NCBI GenBank assembly: GCA_019096065.1
Contig: JAGUCH010000004.1
Coordinates: 2,418,001-2,482,000, forward strand
DNA length: 64,000 nucleotides
Reading direction: 5' to 3'
Source: Paracyclopina nana
Taxonomy: Eukaryota; Arthropoda; Copepoda; Cyclopoida; Cyclopettidae
Below, piece after piece: positions 23,591 through 36,511 of this stretch. Both the position numbers and the translations under genes were made by a program. Positions within the stretch are counted from its first letter, which is position 1. Every line of letters begins with the position of its first letter. The notes under the pieces are model-generated. The model was not told the DNA's origin. It ran no database searches and was given only the letters and a program-made list of their open reading frames with translations.

Positions 23591-24824
23591 AAAAAAAACA
23601 TTATAAACTCATCTTCTTAATCATGATATACCAAACGCTGAGTGTTGATAAAAATCCCGAAGAGTGGCCAGGCGTGACACATTTTTGTTGAAGGATGTAG
23701 TCGTTGTTGCGTCATTAGCGGCCCTGAAAAATGGTGGCCCTGAAAAGCAGGCGCTGTTGCCACTTGATTGAGACTGTTGCTAACCTTCGTTTTCGCCGCC
23801 TCGAAAAATGACCTTCACATCCAAGCGTTGCGCAACCACAAGGTCATTTCATTGACGAATTGTAGTCCAAGGTTGGAAGTGTTGCCACATTTCAAATTGC
23901 TTCATTTTTTACAATTCTTTTAATTATTCACCTCAATCTTGGCGAGCTGCACGTGGAAAAAACGGATCCTTTTAGAAGACAATTTTGTAGGAAAGTCTTT
24001 TTTCGCCGAAATTGTCAATTACGACAAAGATGATTGCTTCTTGGTTATCGGTCACGTGGAAAAGAGCTCAAAAATTTCCCATATTCGATCAAAGGCAAAT
24101 TAAAAAGCTGAAGCTCAGACATCTAAAAAAAAGTGAGGTGATGGCGATGATTGAGTGATAAATGCGTAGAGGCGTGAAACAAAATGGAATGATCCAAGGC
24201 AGCCAGCTGAATTAGTAGACGACGCGGCACATATCCTGCGAGATTCGGCCTTGGGGAGCTCCACAATGACCCTGGACTGCCGCTCGTGACCTTCAACAGC
24301 AACATTCGGCATCGTTTTGCCAACATTTTTCGAATCTAGCAACACTTTTTGGAGCTGCAGCCGCGGATTTTGTTGCGGATTTTTTGTTTTTCAAGTCCAT
24401 GGCTGCAACACTTTGAACTGTTGCTGCCAACGCGTTGCGCAATTTATGCCCGTGTTTTTAAAGGGACCGGGGGAGGAAGGTGCCGATGATGGACTCGTCC
24501 GTGATGAACCGCACCTTCCTCCCCTCCACGTGGGATGCGCTCGCCCGTTTCCATGAGCAGTGAAGTTCATGATCAAAAAACGACCTTCAAATGGAAAAAC
24601 GATCCAGCTCGACGTTCATGGACAAAATGCAGACTAGTGCCGACTGTCCCACAAAAAACGCAGAATTTTACAGATTTGCTCTTTTATGTTCTAGAATGGG
24701 GCATAGTAAATCTTGAAATGGAGATAAACTGAAAGGTTTACATGAATATTTGACTGCAAGCTATGTATGAAATTACTTTTGGTAATTGATATTTCTTTTT
24801 TACGCTGTAAATGATGATTGGACT
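23591..24824. other. Intergenic with a small GC-rich island
   Basis: No gene supported with confidence. At 24440-24565 GC content rises sharply and all frames stay open. The plus strand has a 24-codon ORF (24489-24563, starting MDSSVMNRTFLPS) with GC-rich third positions. The minus strand has an equally open frame. It may be an exon, a short ORF or a promoter island. Confidence 0.4.
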
Positions 24825-27069
24825 TCATCTGTCGATGGAGCCAAAACTCGCAATTGTCACATTACATACTGTGATCAAGAGCGTAGATACCATAATTAGC
24901 AGATTCATTTTCATATTCCTGGTCTTTTTACGACCGTCTTGCTCGATAAACACCAATAGCACCATGACCATTATCTACAAAGGAAAAGGAACGCTTTAAA
25001 ATACGAGCTGCAAAGGCATTTGGACATTTGAAGTTTCGCGCGCTTTTACTCCATAACATTCAACACTGCGAATGCACAAAGATGGAAAATCTGTCAGAAT
25101 TTAGGCTAGACAAACTGCCCGACTCTTTGTATTGCATTCCTGATTTTGTCAGCAAAAATGAGGAGCAAATCACACTGAAAAAGATCTACGAAGCTCCTAA
25201 AATAAAGTGGACGCACCTGCTTAACAGACGACTGCAAAATTGGGGAGGTTTGCCCAAAGAAAAGGTAATTTCAATTATATCATAATGAAATAAGAAAAAC
25301 TCGCGAAATGGAACGCTGTCAATACATGTTGACCAGGTGCGATTTAACGGAATTTCACATCTTTGTTTTGACTACTTTATTTTTACAGGGCATGTTAGCT
25401 GAGGACATTCCAGACTGGTTACAACAGCACATCGACAGAATCCACAATTTGGGCATTTTTGAGGCCGGCAAAAAGCCGAATCACGTGCTAGTGAACGAGT
25501 ATTTACCAGGCCAGGGCATTTCTCCGCATTTGGACGGCAACCTTTTCCACCCAATCATCGCGACAATTTCGCTCGGATCCCACACAATTTTGAACTACTA
25601 CGAGCCCTTGAGCGACGAAGGCAAATTAACCGGTTCATGCCCCAGCCTGGAGCAACGTCTGGCATTCCAAGTATTGGTGCCTCAACGAAGCCTGCTTTTA
25701 GTACAGCACCAAATGTTCAGCCACTTTTTGCACGGGATTGCCGAAATCAAACGAGACAATTTGACGGGTGATAAATTGATCGTGCCGGATTTCGCGAAAA
25801 ACATGCCGGATTGCCTGGACAGGCAAACGAGGGTGTCTCTGACAATCAGGCACGTGCCCAACACCAAACGAATAAAAATCCGCCTTTGATCATGACGGCC
25901 TACCTGTAAGATCATGCTGAAGACCACCAAGGCGAACTTGACGCTCTGGTAACTTTTCCACTCGTCCATCTTGAGCAGGCTCGCGAGTTGCTCCGCATTG
26001 GACGAAAATAGCCCGAAACCCAAGCCTCCTCCGACCACTGTGTTTCTGTTCGGCGTAGATATGGTTCCCTTTTCCGGCTTTGGCTGGATTTCTTCGGGCC
26101 TTTCAATGGCCAATCGACTAGGAGGCTTTTGGTTTGGCAAAGAAGCTTGGTCCTTAAAAATAACAAACTTTAAACTTTAAACTAAAAAGCGTGACGCAAC
26201 AGCCAACAAGAATTTTGGATCTCAGCTTCAAACGAGCGCGTATGCGGAAGGCTGAGAAATCATGAGCAACCGCTATTTCCGTTATTTAGTGACTACGTCA
26301 ACTTCTCATTGCTGAACATTGAGAAAAATGATCAAGTTTCAAATGCACACCACTCTGGTGCATGCATATTGGTGACAATGGGCAAATCGACATCATCATC
26401 AAGCCCAAAAAATGTAAGGAAGAGCTCGTCCGGATTTTGGCCTACTTTGAAAAACTCTTTGCCCCCATTGAGATCAAATGTACTCCGGTTGTGGCCAAAG
26501 AAGGCGAAAGCTTCAGAGGATTAGCGCAAGAAAAAGCCTCAACGAAAGCTCCTCCAACTCAAATTAGAATCTCCAAGAACTTCAAGTGCAGCAGCTGTGA
26601 CGAAAGCTTTGCGAGCAAGTGCAAGAGAAATTTCCATGCCAAATTGGCTCACAAAGGAATTACCGCTCTCAAGTGTGACGTATGCGAGCAAAGCTTTGGG
26701 CAAAACAGGGATCTTCGAGACCACATTAAGTCCGTTCATTTGGGTATAGAAATGGTGGCGTGTGACATTTGCCACAAAAAGTTCAAGACCAAGGACTACA
26801 TTGCCCAGCACAAGTTGAGAAAGCACAGCCTCAAAAAGAGGCATTTTGCAGCAAAACGTTCGCGCAAAAGCATCATTTAACCAAGCACAATCGTTTGATA
26901 CATGGCATTTTGTAGGGTTACTAATATAAATCACCTGGTAAATGGTGTAGGGCCCATAATATTCTCGGATGTCTCCACGTGTCCACGCTGGAGTTTCTTG
27001 CATGGTTTGAGCCCTTTGGCCTTTTTTCAGCCTGCTCAAGTCATCCGGCCTTGTTATCCTACGATCCAT
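24825..27069 (-). CDS. Ninj: Ninjurin-family membrane protein
   Basis: Three exons, all phase 0: 27069-26935, 26152-25904 and 24974-24825 (534 nt, 177 residues). Ninjurins are small two-helix plasma-membrane proteins involved in adhesion and in plasma-membrane rupture on lytic death. A polar N-tail leads to the amphipathic-helix motif GFGLFSSNAEQLASLL and first hydrophobic helix VKFALVVFSMILQ in exon 2. Exon 3 continues it (IMVMVLLVFIEQDG) and adds the second helix (LLIMVSTLLITVCNVTIASFG), the family's closing pattern. The donor of exon 2 (CAG|GTAGGC) and the acceptor of exon 3 (TTTGTAG) are both good. Introns 1 and 2 each contain a gene on the opposite strand. The exon 2-3 join spans about 930 bp and should be confirmed with RNA. 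Confidence 0.83.
25082..25889 (+). CDS. ALKBH6: AlkB homologue 6, Fe(II)/2-oxoglutarate dioxygenase
   Basis: Two exons, 25082-25264 and 25389-25889, phase 0, 227 residues, close to the length of animal ALKBH6. The N-terminus has YCIPDFVSKNEE and RLQNWGGLP, which are ALKBH6 hallmarks. NEYLPGQGISPHLDG gives the HxD iron-binding pair near residues 108 and 110. HFLHG supplies the distal histidine near 176. RQTRVSLTIRHVP provides the arginine for 2-oxoglutarate. ALKBH6 is a nuclear/cytoplasmic oxidative demethylase-like protein of uncertain substrate. It lies wholly within intron 2 of the ninjurin gene on the other strand, and its stop is only 15 bp from ninjurin exon 2. An in-frame upstream ATG at 25028 is possible but 25082 fits the family N-terminus. 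Confidence 0.9.
26362..26880 (+). CDS. Small C2H2 protein with three zinc fingers
   Basis: A single-exon ORF of 172 codons. Three classical fingers lie near residues 73-96 (FKCSSCDESF...H-x4-H type), 102-125 (LKCDVCEQSFGQ) and 130-153 (VACDICHKKF), each C-x2-C-x12-H-x3-5-H. A basic tail follows. The first ~70 residues contain no known domain. It is probably a nuclear nucleic-acid-binding protein. The gene is nested in ninjurin intron 1 on the opposite strand. The ATG used is the first in frame after a stop at 26329. An upstream coding exon cannot be excluded. Confidence 0.68.
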   Translation: MHIGDNGQIDIIIKPKKCKEELVRILAYFEKLFAPIEIKCTPVVAKEGESFRGLAQEKASTKAPPTQIRISKNFKCSSCDESFASKCKRNFHAKLAHKGITALKCDVCEQSFGQNRDLRDHIKSVHLGIEMVACDICHKKFKTKDYIAQHKLRKHSLKKRHFAAKRSRKSII

Positions 27070-27303
27070 TATCACTAACAAAGCAGAGAAACGAGCACAA
27101 CATCCTAAATTCGAGCTTTATCAGCAGTGATAACAACTAATGAATTCTTTATTTCACTACTCAAGTCCATGCAACACTCGAGGTATGCTGAGGGTCCTTT
27201 GCTGCTTTGTCTTGTCACTTTGAGACTTGACTGTCAGCTTCAATATCAAGGGTAGCTGCAATGACATCCACATTGTTACGCAACTCACGACTGTGGGCAA
27301 AAT

Positions 27304-28198
27304 TCAATTTCCTTGGTGCAGCTGGTATGAAATTGCTATGAGACCCATTAGAATTACGAGCCCTGCCGAAGACATAATGCTGGCATTCATGGGTATGGTA
27401 TCTTTGTAATCAGCACTGGAATTGGGAAAGCAATTAGTTTTTTAATTAAAAATGTCACTGGTATTTCTACTTTGATGAGAGTGGGATGTCTGTGGTCCAC
27501 ACGGCTATGGAAGGGCCTGGATTAACCTGAATAGGTCTGACTGATCGGTTTCGCGAACGGATAAATTTGACCATTTTGAGGTCGTAGACAAAAGCTACAG
27601 TGATGAAGCTCACACAGAACAACACCCAAACCGAGCCTCCTGCGTTGTTTGTCATCCTGCTGTTGTTGCAGATTTGTATACCATAAAATATACCATTGGG
27701 TATCGTCATTTCAAGTCCAATTAGCGTGAGCCAAATGAAGTGGTTGAAGAGCAGCAAAGAAATGAAGGCTGTGGTCATCAATTGGTGGTCTATTGCGGTG
27801 TTATCTGCTGTTCTCGAAGCAATGTGGTACCTTACAGTGATTATAGCAGAAGTTACATTTGTATACCAGAGTGGTAAATTATTGAACTACCTCAAAAGTG
27901 ACATCAAGGCTGTCATGGAGTAGGTATTCATGATACAGTAGCAGATTGGCAAGAGAACAAAGCGGCAGGATAAATGAGTCTGAACTGTTTGCAGCAGCAG
28001 AATGGTAAATCCAGTCAAGATGCTCAAGAAAGCCAGGATATTTTGCACTGCCAAAGCGAGCAAAATGCGCTTGATGTGTGAGCTCACTTTCAAGCTACAC
28101 CGGATGAATTTTATGCAAAGCAGTGAAGACGTAAGGCCAACGAGTGAGTTGAGGCCTATGAAATATGCGAGGAAATTATCCTTCAAATTAAGAGACAT
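27304..28198 (-). CDS. Serpentine-receptor-like membrane protein
   Basis: Exons 28198-27891, 27830-27471 and 27415-27304 (780 nt, 259 residues; phases 2, 2). Hydrophobic helices: AYFIGLNSLVGLTSSLLCI, ILLALAVQNILAFLSILTG, a third ending MSLLRYHIASRT (DRY-like position), MTTAFISLLLFNHFIWLTL, SVWVLFCVSFITVAFVYDL, and SSAGLVILMGLIAIS in the last exon. Cysteines at the start of helix 3 and in the loop after helix 4 (CRFV; GIQICNN) could form the usual GPCR disulfide. Only six helices are seen with this ending. Two other acceptors near 27268 and 27227 would give different tails, so the C-terminus is unsettled. TTTATT at 27148-27153 is a plausible poly(A) signal (minus). The ligand is unknown. Confidence 0.62.
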
Positions 28199-28789
28199 GA
28201 TTGCGTGTTTCCCAGTGAGAGAGCAGCGAGGAAATGGTCAAAAAATAAGCTGGAGTATGGTTGAAAGGGCCAAGAAACGTACTTAATTAGCTAGGGAGAG
28301 AGACTCTACACCGCTAATTGTTCGCCAGAAATATCGAGTTGCTCTTACCTGTGAATCATCATTATCTACATAACTAAATTTCTGCTCAGCTGAAAGATCT
28401 GAGCGTTGCTAGCGTCATCAAGTCAATGTATCTTGTACTCCGTAGAATATGACGTACATGCTCTTTTCATTGAGTTTATCATGGAAAAGGCAAAAGAAAG
28501 CTTTCATGGCAAATGCACAGTAGGCAATTTTGTATTTCAACCAGATATAACAGCTAGTATATGTGTGTTGTAGGGGCAAAATAAAGGGCATATATACGTA
28601 TATCATGCATATCACAAACGCAATTTGTGGCGGGGAAAAAGTAATTGTTGACTCTAAAGTAGAACATAGGGAGATGTTGATCATGCTAGTAATTGACTAC
28701 CGTTAAAGTAGCGGCGGTACGTACACCATAATCTGAAAGCTAATGTAGCGCGGTAATATTCTGTCACAATGCTACTACCATACACTGGG
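28199..28789. other. Intergenic
   Basis: Separates the receptor-like gene from the RING ligase gene, both on the minus strand. Short ORFs only; nothing else seen. Confidence 0.5.
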
Positions 28790-30209
28790 CTAGGCTAAAT
28801 TGAGCATTGTTTCCTCTCTGTCCTCGGCTTCCTCATCATGGACCAGTCCGTAGTGCTTGAGTATGTCCATTTTGCACATGGGACAAGTGCGCCGGTCCAA
28901 GAGCCACTGATCTATGCAGTTCTTGTGGAATCGGTGATTACACGGTAAAATTCTGACAATATCACCGATCCGGTAGTTTTCGATGCAAACTATATAAAAA
29001 AAATTAATATCATCATGGCCAAATGAAAGTAAATGATGTTAAGTACCTGCACAGGTATCCGGATTCTCCTCCTCTTCTCTCTTGATAGAGACAGTGGGAA
29101 TGATGGCTAAAGCTCGTTTTGCTTGTCCACTCAACTTCCGCTCCATTTTGTCCTTGGCATGGATGTACCTGAACCTCTGGACGTAGTAGAAGATCAGCCA
29201 GGCCAAGCTGATCAGCATGAGTACAATGAACGACACTGACACAAACAGAACTGAGGTTCTCTTCTCGTTGAAGTCATAGTTGCCCTGGAGGGCGGTGAGA
29301 TTCAGGTTCCAGAAGGGGCTCTGCTTCTTGAACAGGTGCTGGAACTTTTTCCAGTCCTCCTCCGGAGTGCAGTAGAGGACTTGAGCTGTGGACTGCGACT
29401 CGGAGTCTCCATCCTTGACCTGTCTGGAGACAGCTTCGCAGTGAGATCCTCTCTCCAGCCCGAGGAAGACTAGACTGTGATCCTGGATCAGCGACCGGAT
29501 CTCCTTGCCCTTCCAGTTGTAGGTGAAGACTGAAGGGATGGGATACGGGTCGACTTTCATGCTTTGCAGCACTCCACCTCCGGACGCGTTGTCGTAGATC
29601 AGCACACCTGAGGCCTTCAAGGCCACCGCGTGGGCTATTTTGGTATTGAACGTGCACTTGCCCCGCTGAATGACTGCGATCCAGGGCTGATCCGTGGGCC
29701 AATTCTGGACGAAAGGCCCATCGCAACCTGATGAAAAAATGCCAATATTACACACTTTATCCTGCTAGCCAGGAAAGATTTTCAATACACATTAAAGCTC
29801 GTATATTCTGGTATTGTGGAACTTTTTGGTAAATACTACTTATATGCTAATTGCAATGATTTTTCTTTCGAAAGCAGATTCTATCGGCTTTAAAAAAAGT
29901 CATAAAGTGTACTATACCTGTGTAGTCCAATACAGCTGAGCTGCCATTACTCCCATCCTGCTCGAGACTGGTTAAATTGGCCGTCAGCTCAACTGCCAAC
30001 CCGTAGACTTCTTTGATCGAGCTCGAGCTGTATCTTCCTGTCTCTGTTCTCTCGGTGTGGTAGACGTCTCCAATTTTGTCGTAATATGTGATATTCAAGA
30101 ATGCTGTGTAATACTCTGAAGTGAGCTTTGCACCGGTTGACGACGAGGCAGCCTTCGTAGCCTTCGTGAGGGCCACCAAAATTATGCAGCAGGTCAAGCA
30201 GGTCTTCAT
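28790..30209 (-). CDS. Goliath/RNF130-type PA-TM-RING E3 ubiquitin ligase
   Basis: Three exons: 30209-29918, 29727-29047 and 28989-28790 (1173 nt, 390 residues; both junctions phase 1). Signal peptide ([16 protein letters not shown]), then a luminal protease-associated domain ([30 protein letters not shown]), one TM helix ([21 protein letters not shown]) and the goliath signature [13 protein letters not shown]. The RING-H2 is C-x2-C (TCAVC), [15 protein letters not shown] and [12 protein letters not shown]. Goliath-family ligases sit on endosomal membranes and ubiquitinate trafficked proteins. The tail after the RING is short (about 20 residues, acidic), unlike the long Ser/Pro-rich tail of fly goliath. 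Confidence 0.9.
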
Positions 30210-31007
30210 TTTACTCCATTTTGGGGGAAATGTCCAACCTTGGGCACAACAGCTCTTATCCCTCTCTCTTGATTGAGCTGCAGCTCCGCACTGCTATGCT
30301 ACGCTGCCTGTACTGATTTGGTGTAGCACTACGAAGTATTGATCCAGGTTTCTGCGCACCGTACATGTACCCTCCATAGTTTGGCTCGGTACCGACCCGA
30401 CCACTATATTATGTTATAGGTGTAGAGATGCAGAAAATTAGCACTTTTCGGTTGTGCATATTTTTCTTTGTGTGTTTTTCATTGGGCAAAATCAGCCTGC
30501 ATATTTTTGAGGGTTTTAAAACTGATTCGTGAATCGTTTGAGCACTAGCACTTCATACGAGTCGAGCAGGGCCAACCTTTTTCTCTTTCTTTTCGTGCTG
30601 ATGCCCAATTTATTGCGAAGTTGGTCACATTCAAAGTCTAGCGGGACTTGAGCAGAACCAATTATAGAAATCTAATTTTTAATTATTCAGAATTTGCGAG
30701 GTAAAGTCTAATTGGACCAGCGTTGAAAAAGCATGAATTCTCTGGTAGTTAACTTTGATTTGATACCGTTTAAATAGGAAATGAAAAATTCAAGTTTTCA
30801 GCCCATTTGCTACTTAGTTTACACATTTTGCGCTTTTTATGATCCAGTAGGCACCAGATACGCAACTGTACAGTCCGACTTTTTTTACTTCCTGCAGGAA
30901 CTGCTAGGCGTGATTTACCATTATTTTGCTTGGACAATATCACCACTATCTACAGTTAGAATGGCATTTACTGTAAATACATGATAAAATGTTTATTCAC
31001 ATACTTT
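30210..31007. other. Intergenic
   Basis: Promoter side of the RING ligase and 3' flank of the ZAD gene. ORFs present are short and have no protein character. No RNA or repeat recognised. Confidence 0.5.
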
Positions 31008-34000
31008 TCAAAGGATCGAATGGATCTTCAATACCTCCTCAGACTCGTCATCTTTGAACTCGATGATATGATCACCAAATGCTTTCGCTATGTCCTCATA
31101 AGGCACTTTTTGGTTGATGACCTCAACCGTCGTGGATATGTGGGAGGATCTCAAATGCTGCAGCAACGCAAGAGCTAGAAATAAAAAACTAAAAATATCC
31201 CAAAATTATTTTCATTCATTTTTAGTACCTTGAGGGAAAGTTTTCGAGCAGACGCAACAGTTGTACTCCTCTTTGCCCTCCTCGAGATCTCCAATCATCG
31301 TGAAATGATTGTGAGCCAAATGATGGTGAACCTGAATCATGTTGTCATAGACATTATCGCACCGATGACACTTGAAAGGTTTGTCTTGGTGAGCGGACCG
31401 AAAGTGCTCCCTCGCTGCAGTCACGCTCAGCTCGCGCATTTTGCACTCGCTGCAGCCGAACGTTTTCTTGTGACACTGCAAAATATGCTCCTTCAACTCG
31501 AGGCGAGAATTAAAGCCATCCAAGTCACAGTGACGACAGCTCACTGGTTCATTCTGGTGAATGGAGGATTCGTGACTTCTGAGCCTGAAATGACATCAAG
31601 ATGAGATTTTTGCTAAGGCCCCTAATAAGGCTTTCTCAGAATATTGAGGCCATTTCATGAAGGTAGATGAGAGGTGGCTAAAACAGTCCTACTAATGCCA
31701 AGGGCTTTTTAGAGCTGATGGCAAGTGATATCATAACAAGCTCAAGGTTAAAAATAGTAGCTCACCACAGCTCTCCAATTACAGGAAAGAAATTGTCTGA
31801 GGCGCAATTTACCTAGCTTCACTGGGGAAAGGCTGAGCGCAGTTTTTACACGTCCATATCCAGTCTCCCTTGGGGAGATGCTTCTCCCTGTGATACCTCA
31901 AATATGACTCTCTGGAGAAACTGGTGTTGCACTGGTCGCAACTGAATCTCAGCTTGCCCTGGTGGAAAGCGCGCAAGTGGCGGGCAAAGTCGTTGACATT
32001 TATCAATTGGTTGCAGTCCGCGCATGCTTTGGCTTTGACATTGCCTGAGCCCACGTGCTTGATTAGATGGGTCTTGAAGTTCTGCACTTTGGCCAGCCTC
32101 TTTGGGCACACTGGGCACTTGAACCTGAACAAAGAAATAGTTAATTGCGTGCATTATTTTCAGTGCCATTCAAAGTAGGAGGATGCTGACCTCGGTGTGG
32201 AGTCATGGATAAAAGTGTGGTTGTAAAATCTCCAAATTCCATTCATGCTGACACTGCACATGGGGCAGGGCATGGTGACCGTACACTTTTCTTTGAACTC
32301 GTTCGGCAGCACAAAGTTGGGCTCGCAATGCTGTACGTAATGCTGCACAAATTCCTGCGAGAGAAGAATTTGGTTAAGCTTACAAATATTGGCCTCTTCA
32401 TGTATATAGTACCTGAATTGATTTTGCAGCAAAATCGCACTCGGGAACGTTGCACTTCCTGCAAAATCCATGGTAATGCTCGACGTGGTTTGAGAAATTG
32501 TTGTAATGCGCAAAACACTTGTCGCAATGTTCGCATTGGTAGGGCTTGTCCAAGCTTGCAACTTCCCCAGTTCGAGTGGGATCGGAAGTAGCATTTTCAT
32601 CATCGAGGACAGTTCTCCCTTCAGCCTTGCCGTCAGGAGGAATCACGTCTGCGACAGCCACGTCAGCATTGACCTCATCTTGAACATGAGCAGTCTGGAT
32701 ATGATTGGTCAGGTTGTGCATGTGAGGAAAACTGGCACCACAGTCGCAGCAAGAGAACTTGTGATTGGTGCTAGGAATCTGCCTTTTGTACTCGTTGGCT
32801 AATGTGCTGCTCAAAATCATTTGGAGCCAGGTGGTCTTGTGCCCAAGCACCACGGTGGGGTCAATCCTCGAAAATTCTTCGATGGAGATGCAAATTCGGT
32901 TCTCGGATTGCACCTTTTTCAAGGCCTCGAACTCGGCTTCGACGAGGTACAAAATCACCCCCGTTTTCCTACCCTCAACTTGGGCTCTTGTCATTTGGGC
33001 TTTGGAAAAGTTGTCAGCCCTAGAAATGGCTCCAGTTGCATAGTCGAAAGTGATGGTGATCATTTGGCCGTCATCTCCAAGCGTGTCTGTGGGCAGGCTG
33101 TCCTCACTCATAATGGAGCCGGAGTAGATTTTGCTGACCTTGCAATCAAAGTCGTTGTTCCCCACTTGGAGAGCGTTGAACGAATCGATCGAGTTGTCGA
33201 GCACTTTGATGATTATGTTGCTAACGGGCAAATTCAGCACTCCAATCATCGAGCTCAAATCGCTGACCTGTGACAAAAAAGCGTTAGAACAAATCATGAA
33301 ACTAACAAATTTTGAACATCACCTGCTGGATGCCAGCCAAGTCAGCATCAAGAGCTTTTTGGCCATAATTGTACTTGTCCAGAAAATGGTCCGCAGCGCT
33401 GCGAAACCTTGAGTACAACTCTTCTATTTGATTGAGCTGGTTTGTGCAAGAGTTGCACAGCCTTCGTCCAATCATGGTCTCGTCCAAGTCTTCGCGAATG
33501 ACCGAGGTGAGCAAGTCTTTGATGCTTGTCCCCAAGCTGGTCAAGCCTTGAAAAATGTCCGTCAAGTTCTCAACTTTGCTTGGACTCATCTCGGCGGAGC
33601 AGCCGACGCAAATCCACTCCTTATTGAGCTCATAGCTTGTGCTGGCGATGTTTTTCCGCAACTCTTCATCTGGAGTGATGGAGCTTTTGGACAAATTGAT
33701 TGATTTGCTCATCAGCTCTTTGCGCCTCATTTTCGCAGCCTTTTTCGCGTGGTATATGATCACTTTCCGCGATCTTTTCTCCGTGATCCTCTGCACTGGG
33801 AAACCACGGTTGACCAACTCCTTCATTTCCTCCTCGGTCAACGTGATATTCGACTTGTCAGACTTTTCAAATTCCATCTCCACGTCGGCAGGGATTTCAG
33901 CAGAATCAAGTGCCTCAACATCTGGATCCTCAGGATCAGAGTCTTGAGCTCCGTCATCCTCAAAGGTATCTTCCTCATTGTCAGAGTCCGAGATGAGTTC

Positions 34001-34156
34001 TGTTTTGGTGAGGCGAACTCGTTTGTTCGGTCTCAGTGACATTGAGCCAGATTTCCTGTTGGATTCAGGCTCTTTCTTCACCTCGATGGTTGCGGCATTT
34101 TTGGCCGAGCCTTTGGGTGGTCGGCCTTTGGCCTTACGCACAATTCCAGAGCTCAT
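31008..34156 (-). CDS. ZAD-type C2H2 zinc-finger protein
   Basis: Six exons: 34156-33323, 33267-32413, 32354-32191, 32124-31813, 31584-31229 and 31174-31008 (2688 nt, 895 residues; phases 0, 0, 2, 2, 1). The N-terminus has an AT-hook-like KAKGRPPKG and a long acidic region. A ZAD-like four-cysteine module follows: WICVGC ... RLCNSCTNQLNQIEELYSRFR, near residues 183-255. The middle is unknown. About nine C2H2 fingers lie from FSCCDCGASF and YQCEHCDKCF through FKCPVCPKRL, FSCDQCNTSF, WTCKNCAQPF, FKCHRCDNVY and YNCCVCSKTF; several are irregular. ZAD proteins are arthropod DNA-binding regulators, the ZAD mediating dimerisation. The target is unknown. The ZAD has unusual spacing and sits internally rather than at the N-terminus. 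Confidence 0.83.
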
Positions 34157-35846
<1,690 letters not shown>

Positions 35847-35910
35847 AATCATCGTGTGATCATGCGTTCAAATAATCATTGAGTGATCACTAATTCATTG
35901 ATCTTCTATT

Positions 35911-35920
35911 TTGCAGAAGA
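35911..35920 (+). promoter_or_regulatory. 3' splice acceptor just before CZIB start (possible trans-splice site)
   Basis: ATCTTCTATTTTGCAG ends at 35916, four bases before the CZIB ATG at 35921 and 70 bases after the METTL1 stop. It has a good polypyrimidine tract and AG. With no obvious 5' UTR exon between the genes, it may accept a spliced leader, or it may be the acceptor of an unseen 5' UTR intron. Confidence 0.5.
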
Positions 35921-36439
35921 ATGGTCAAAATTGGCCTGCAAATTAAGGCAAGCTTGGAGAATGTGACCAAACTTGTGCCTGATAGTGTGGACGATTTTAG
36001 GTGGCATTTGAAGCTCAAGTGCAACCAGTGTGGAGAAATCGGTGAAAATTGGAACTATGTGAATATCAGTGAAGAAAACCCTCTCAAGGGAGGCCGTGGC
36101 CATGCCAATTATGTGTCCAAGTGCAAATTGTGCTCCCAGCAAAGTTCTTTGGACATTAAGAAGGAATCCATAGCCACATACGACTTTGCTGACAGCAACA
36201 GGTTCAAAACTATAGTCGTCTTTGATTGCCGTGGACTGGAGCCTGTTGATTTTGAGCCTCGCAACGGATGGACAGCTCAGGGATACAAAGAAGATGAGGA
36301 CGGGGAGGGGCGAGAAACGTCAACGATTTTCAGCGACATCGATTTGTCGGATAAAGAGTGGGCAGATTACGATGACAAGTCCGGAGAGTCCACCGTGATT
36401 TCTGAATTCGAAGTGAAATTTGTCGTTGTAAAAGATTAA
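35921..36439 (+). CDS. CZIB: CXXC motif-containing zinc-binding protein (DUF866)
   Basis: An intact single-exon ORF of 172 residues, close to the ~160 of animal CZIB (C1orf123). Two zinc-binding pairs are visible: CNQCGE near residue 33 and CKLCSQQ near 67. They are separated by WNYVNISEENPLKGGRGHANYVSKC, shown here only by its family-typical pattern (residues 43-68). The mid motif FDCRGLEPVDFEPRNGW is diagnostic. The biochemical role of the family is unsettled. The tail after about residue 125 is acidic, ending in a strand EFEVKFVVVKD. It sits between METTL1 and OGFOD1 with about 70-bp gaps on both sides. Confidence 0.93.
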   Translation: MVKIGLQIKASLENVTKLVPDSVDDFRWHLKLKCNQCGEIGENWNYVNISEENPLKGGRGHANYVSKCKLCSQQSSLDIKKESIATYDFADSNRFKTIVVFDCRGLEPVDFEPRNGWTAQGYKEDEDGEGRETSTIFSDIDLSDKEWADYDDKSGESTVISEFEVKFVVVKD

Positions 36440-36496
36440 AAAAGTGTCACTCCTTTCTTTCTTGTACTCCTAATTGCAGAAGTTCTCATGAGAATT

Positions 36497-36511
36497 GTCT
36501 TTTTTTGCAGG
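36497..36511 (+). promoter_or_regulatory. 3' splice acceptor just before OGFOD1 start (possible trans-splice site)
   Basis: GTCTTTTTTTGCAG ends at 36510, one base before the OGFOD1 ATG at 36512 and 71 bases after the CZIB stop. A second, weaker acceptor (CTCCTAATTGCAG) ends at 36479. The pattern repeats that seen before CZIB. Confidence 0.55.

Noticed and set aside
28418..28684. 88-codon minus-strand ORF between the receptor-like and RING genes
   Set aside because: Generic hydrophobic translation of AT-rich DNA, no start context or homology.
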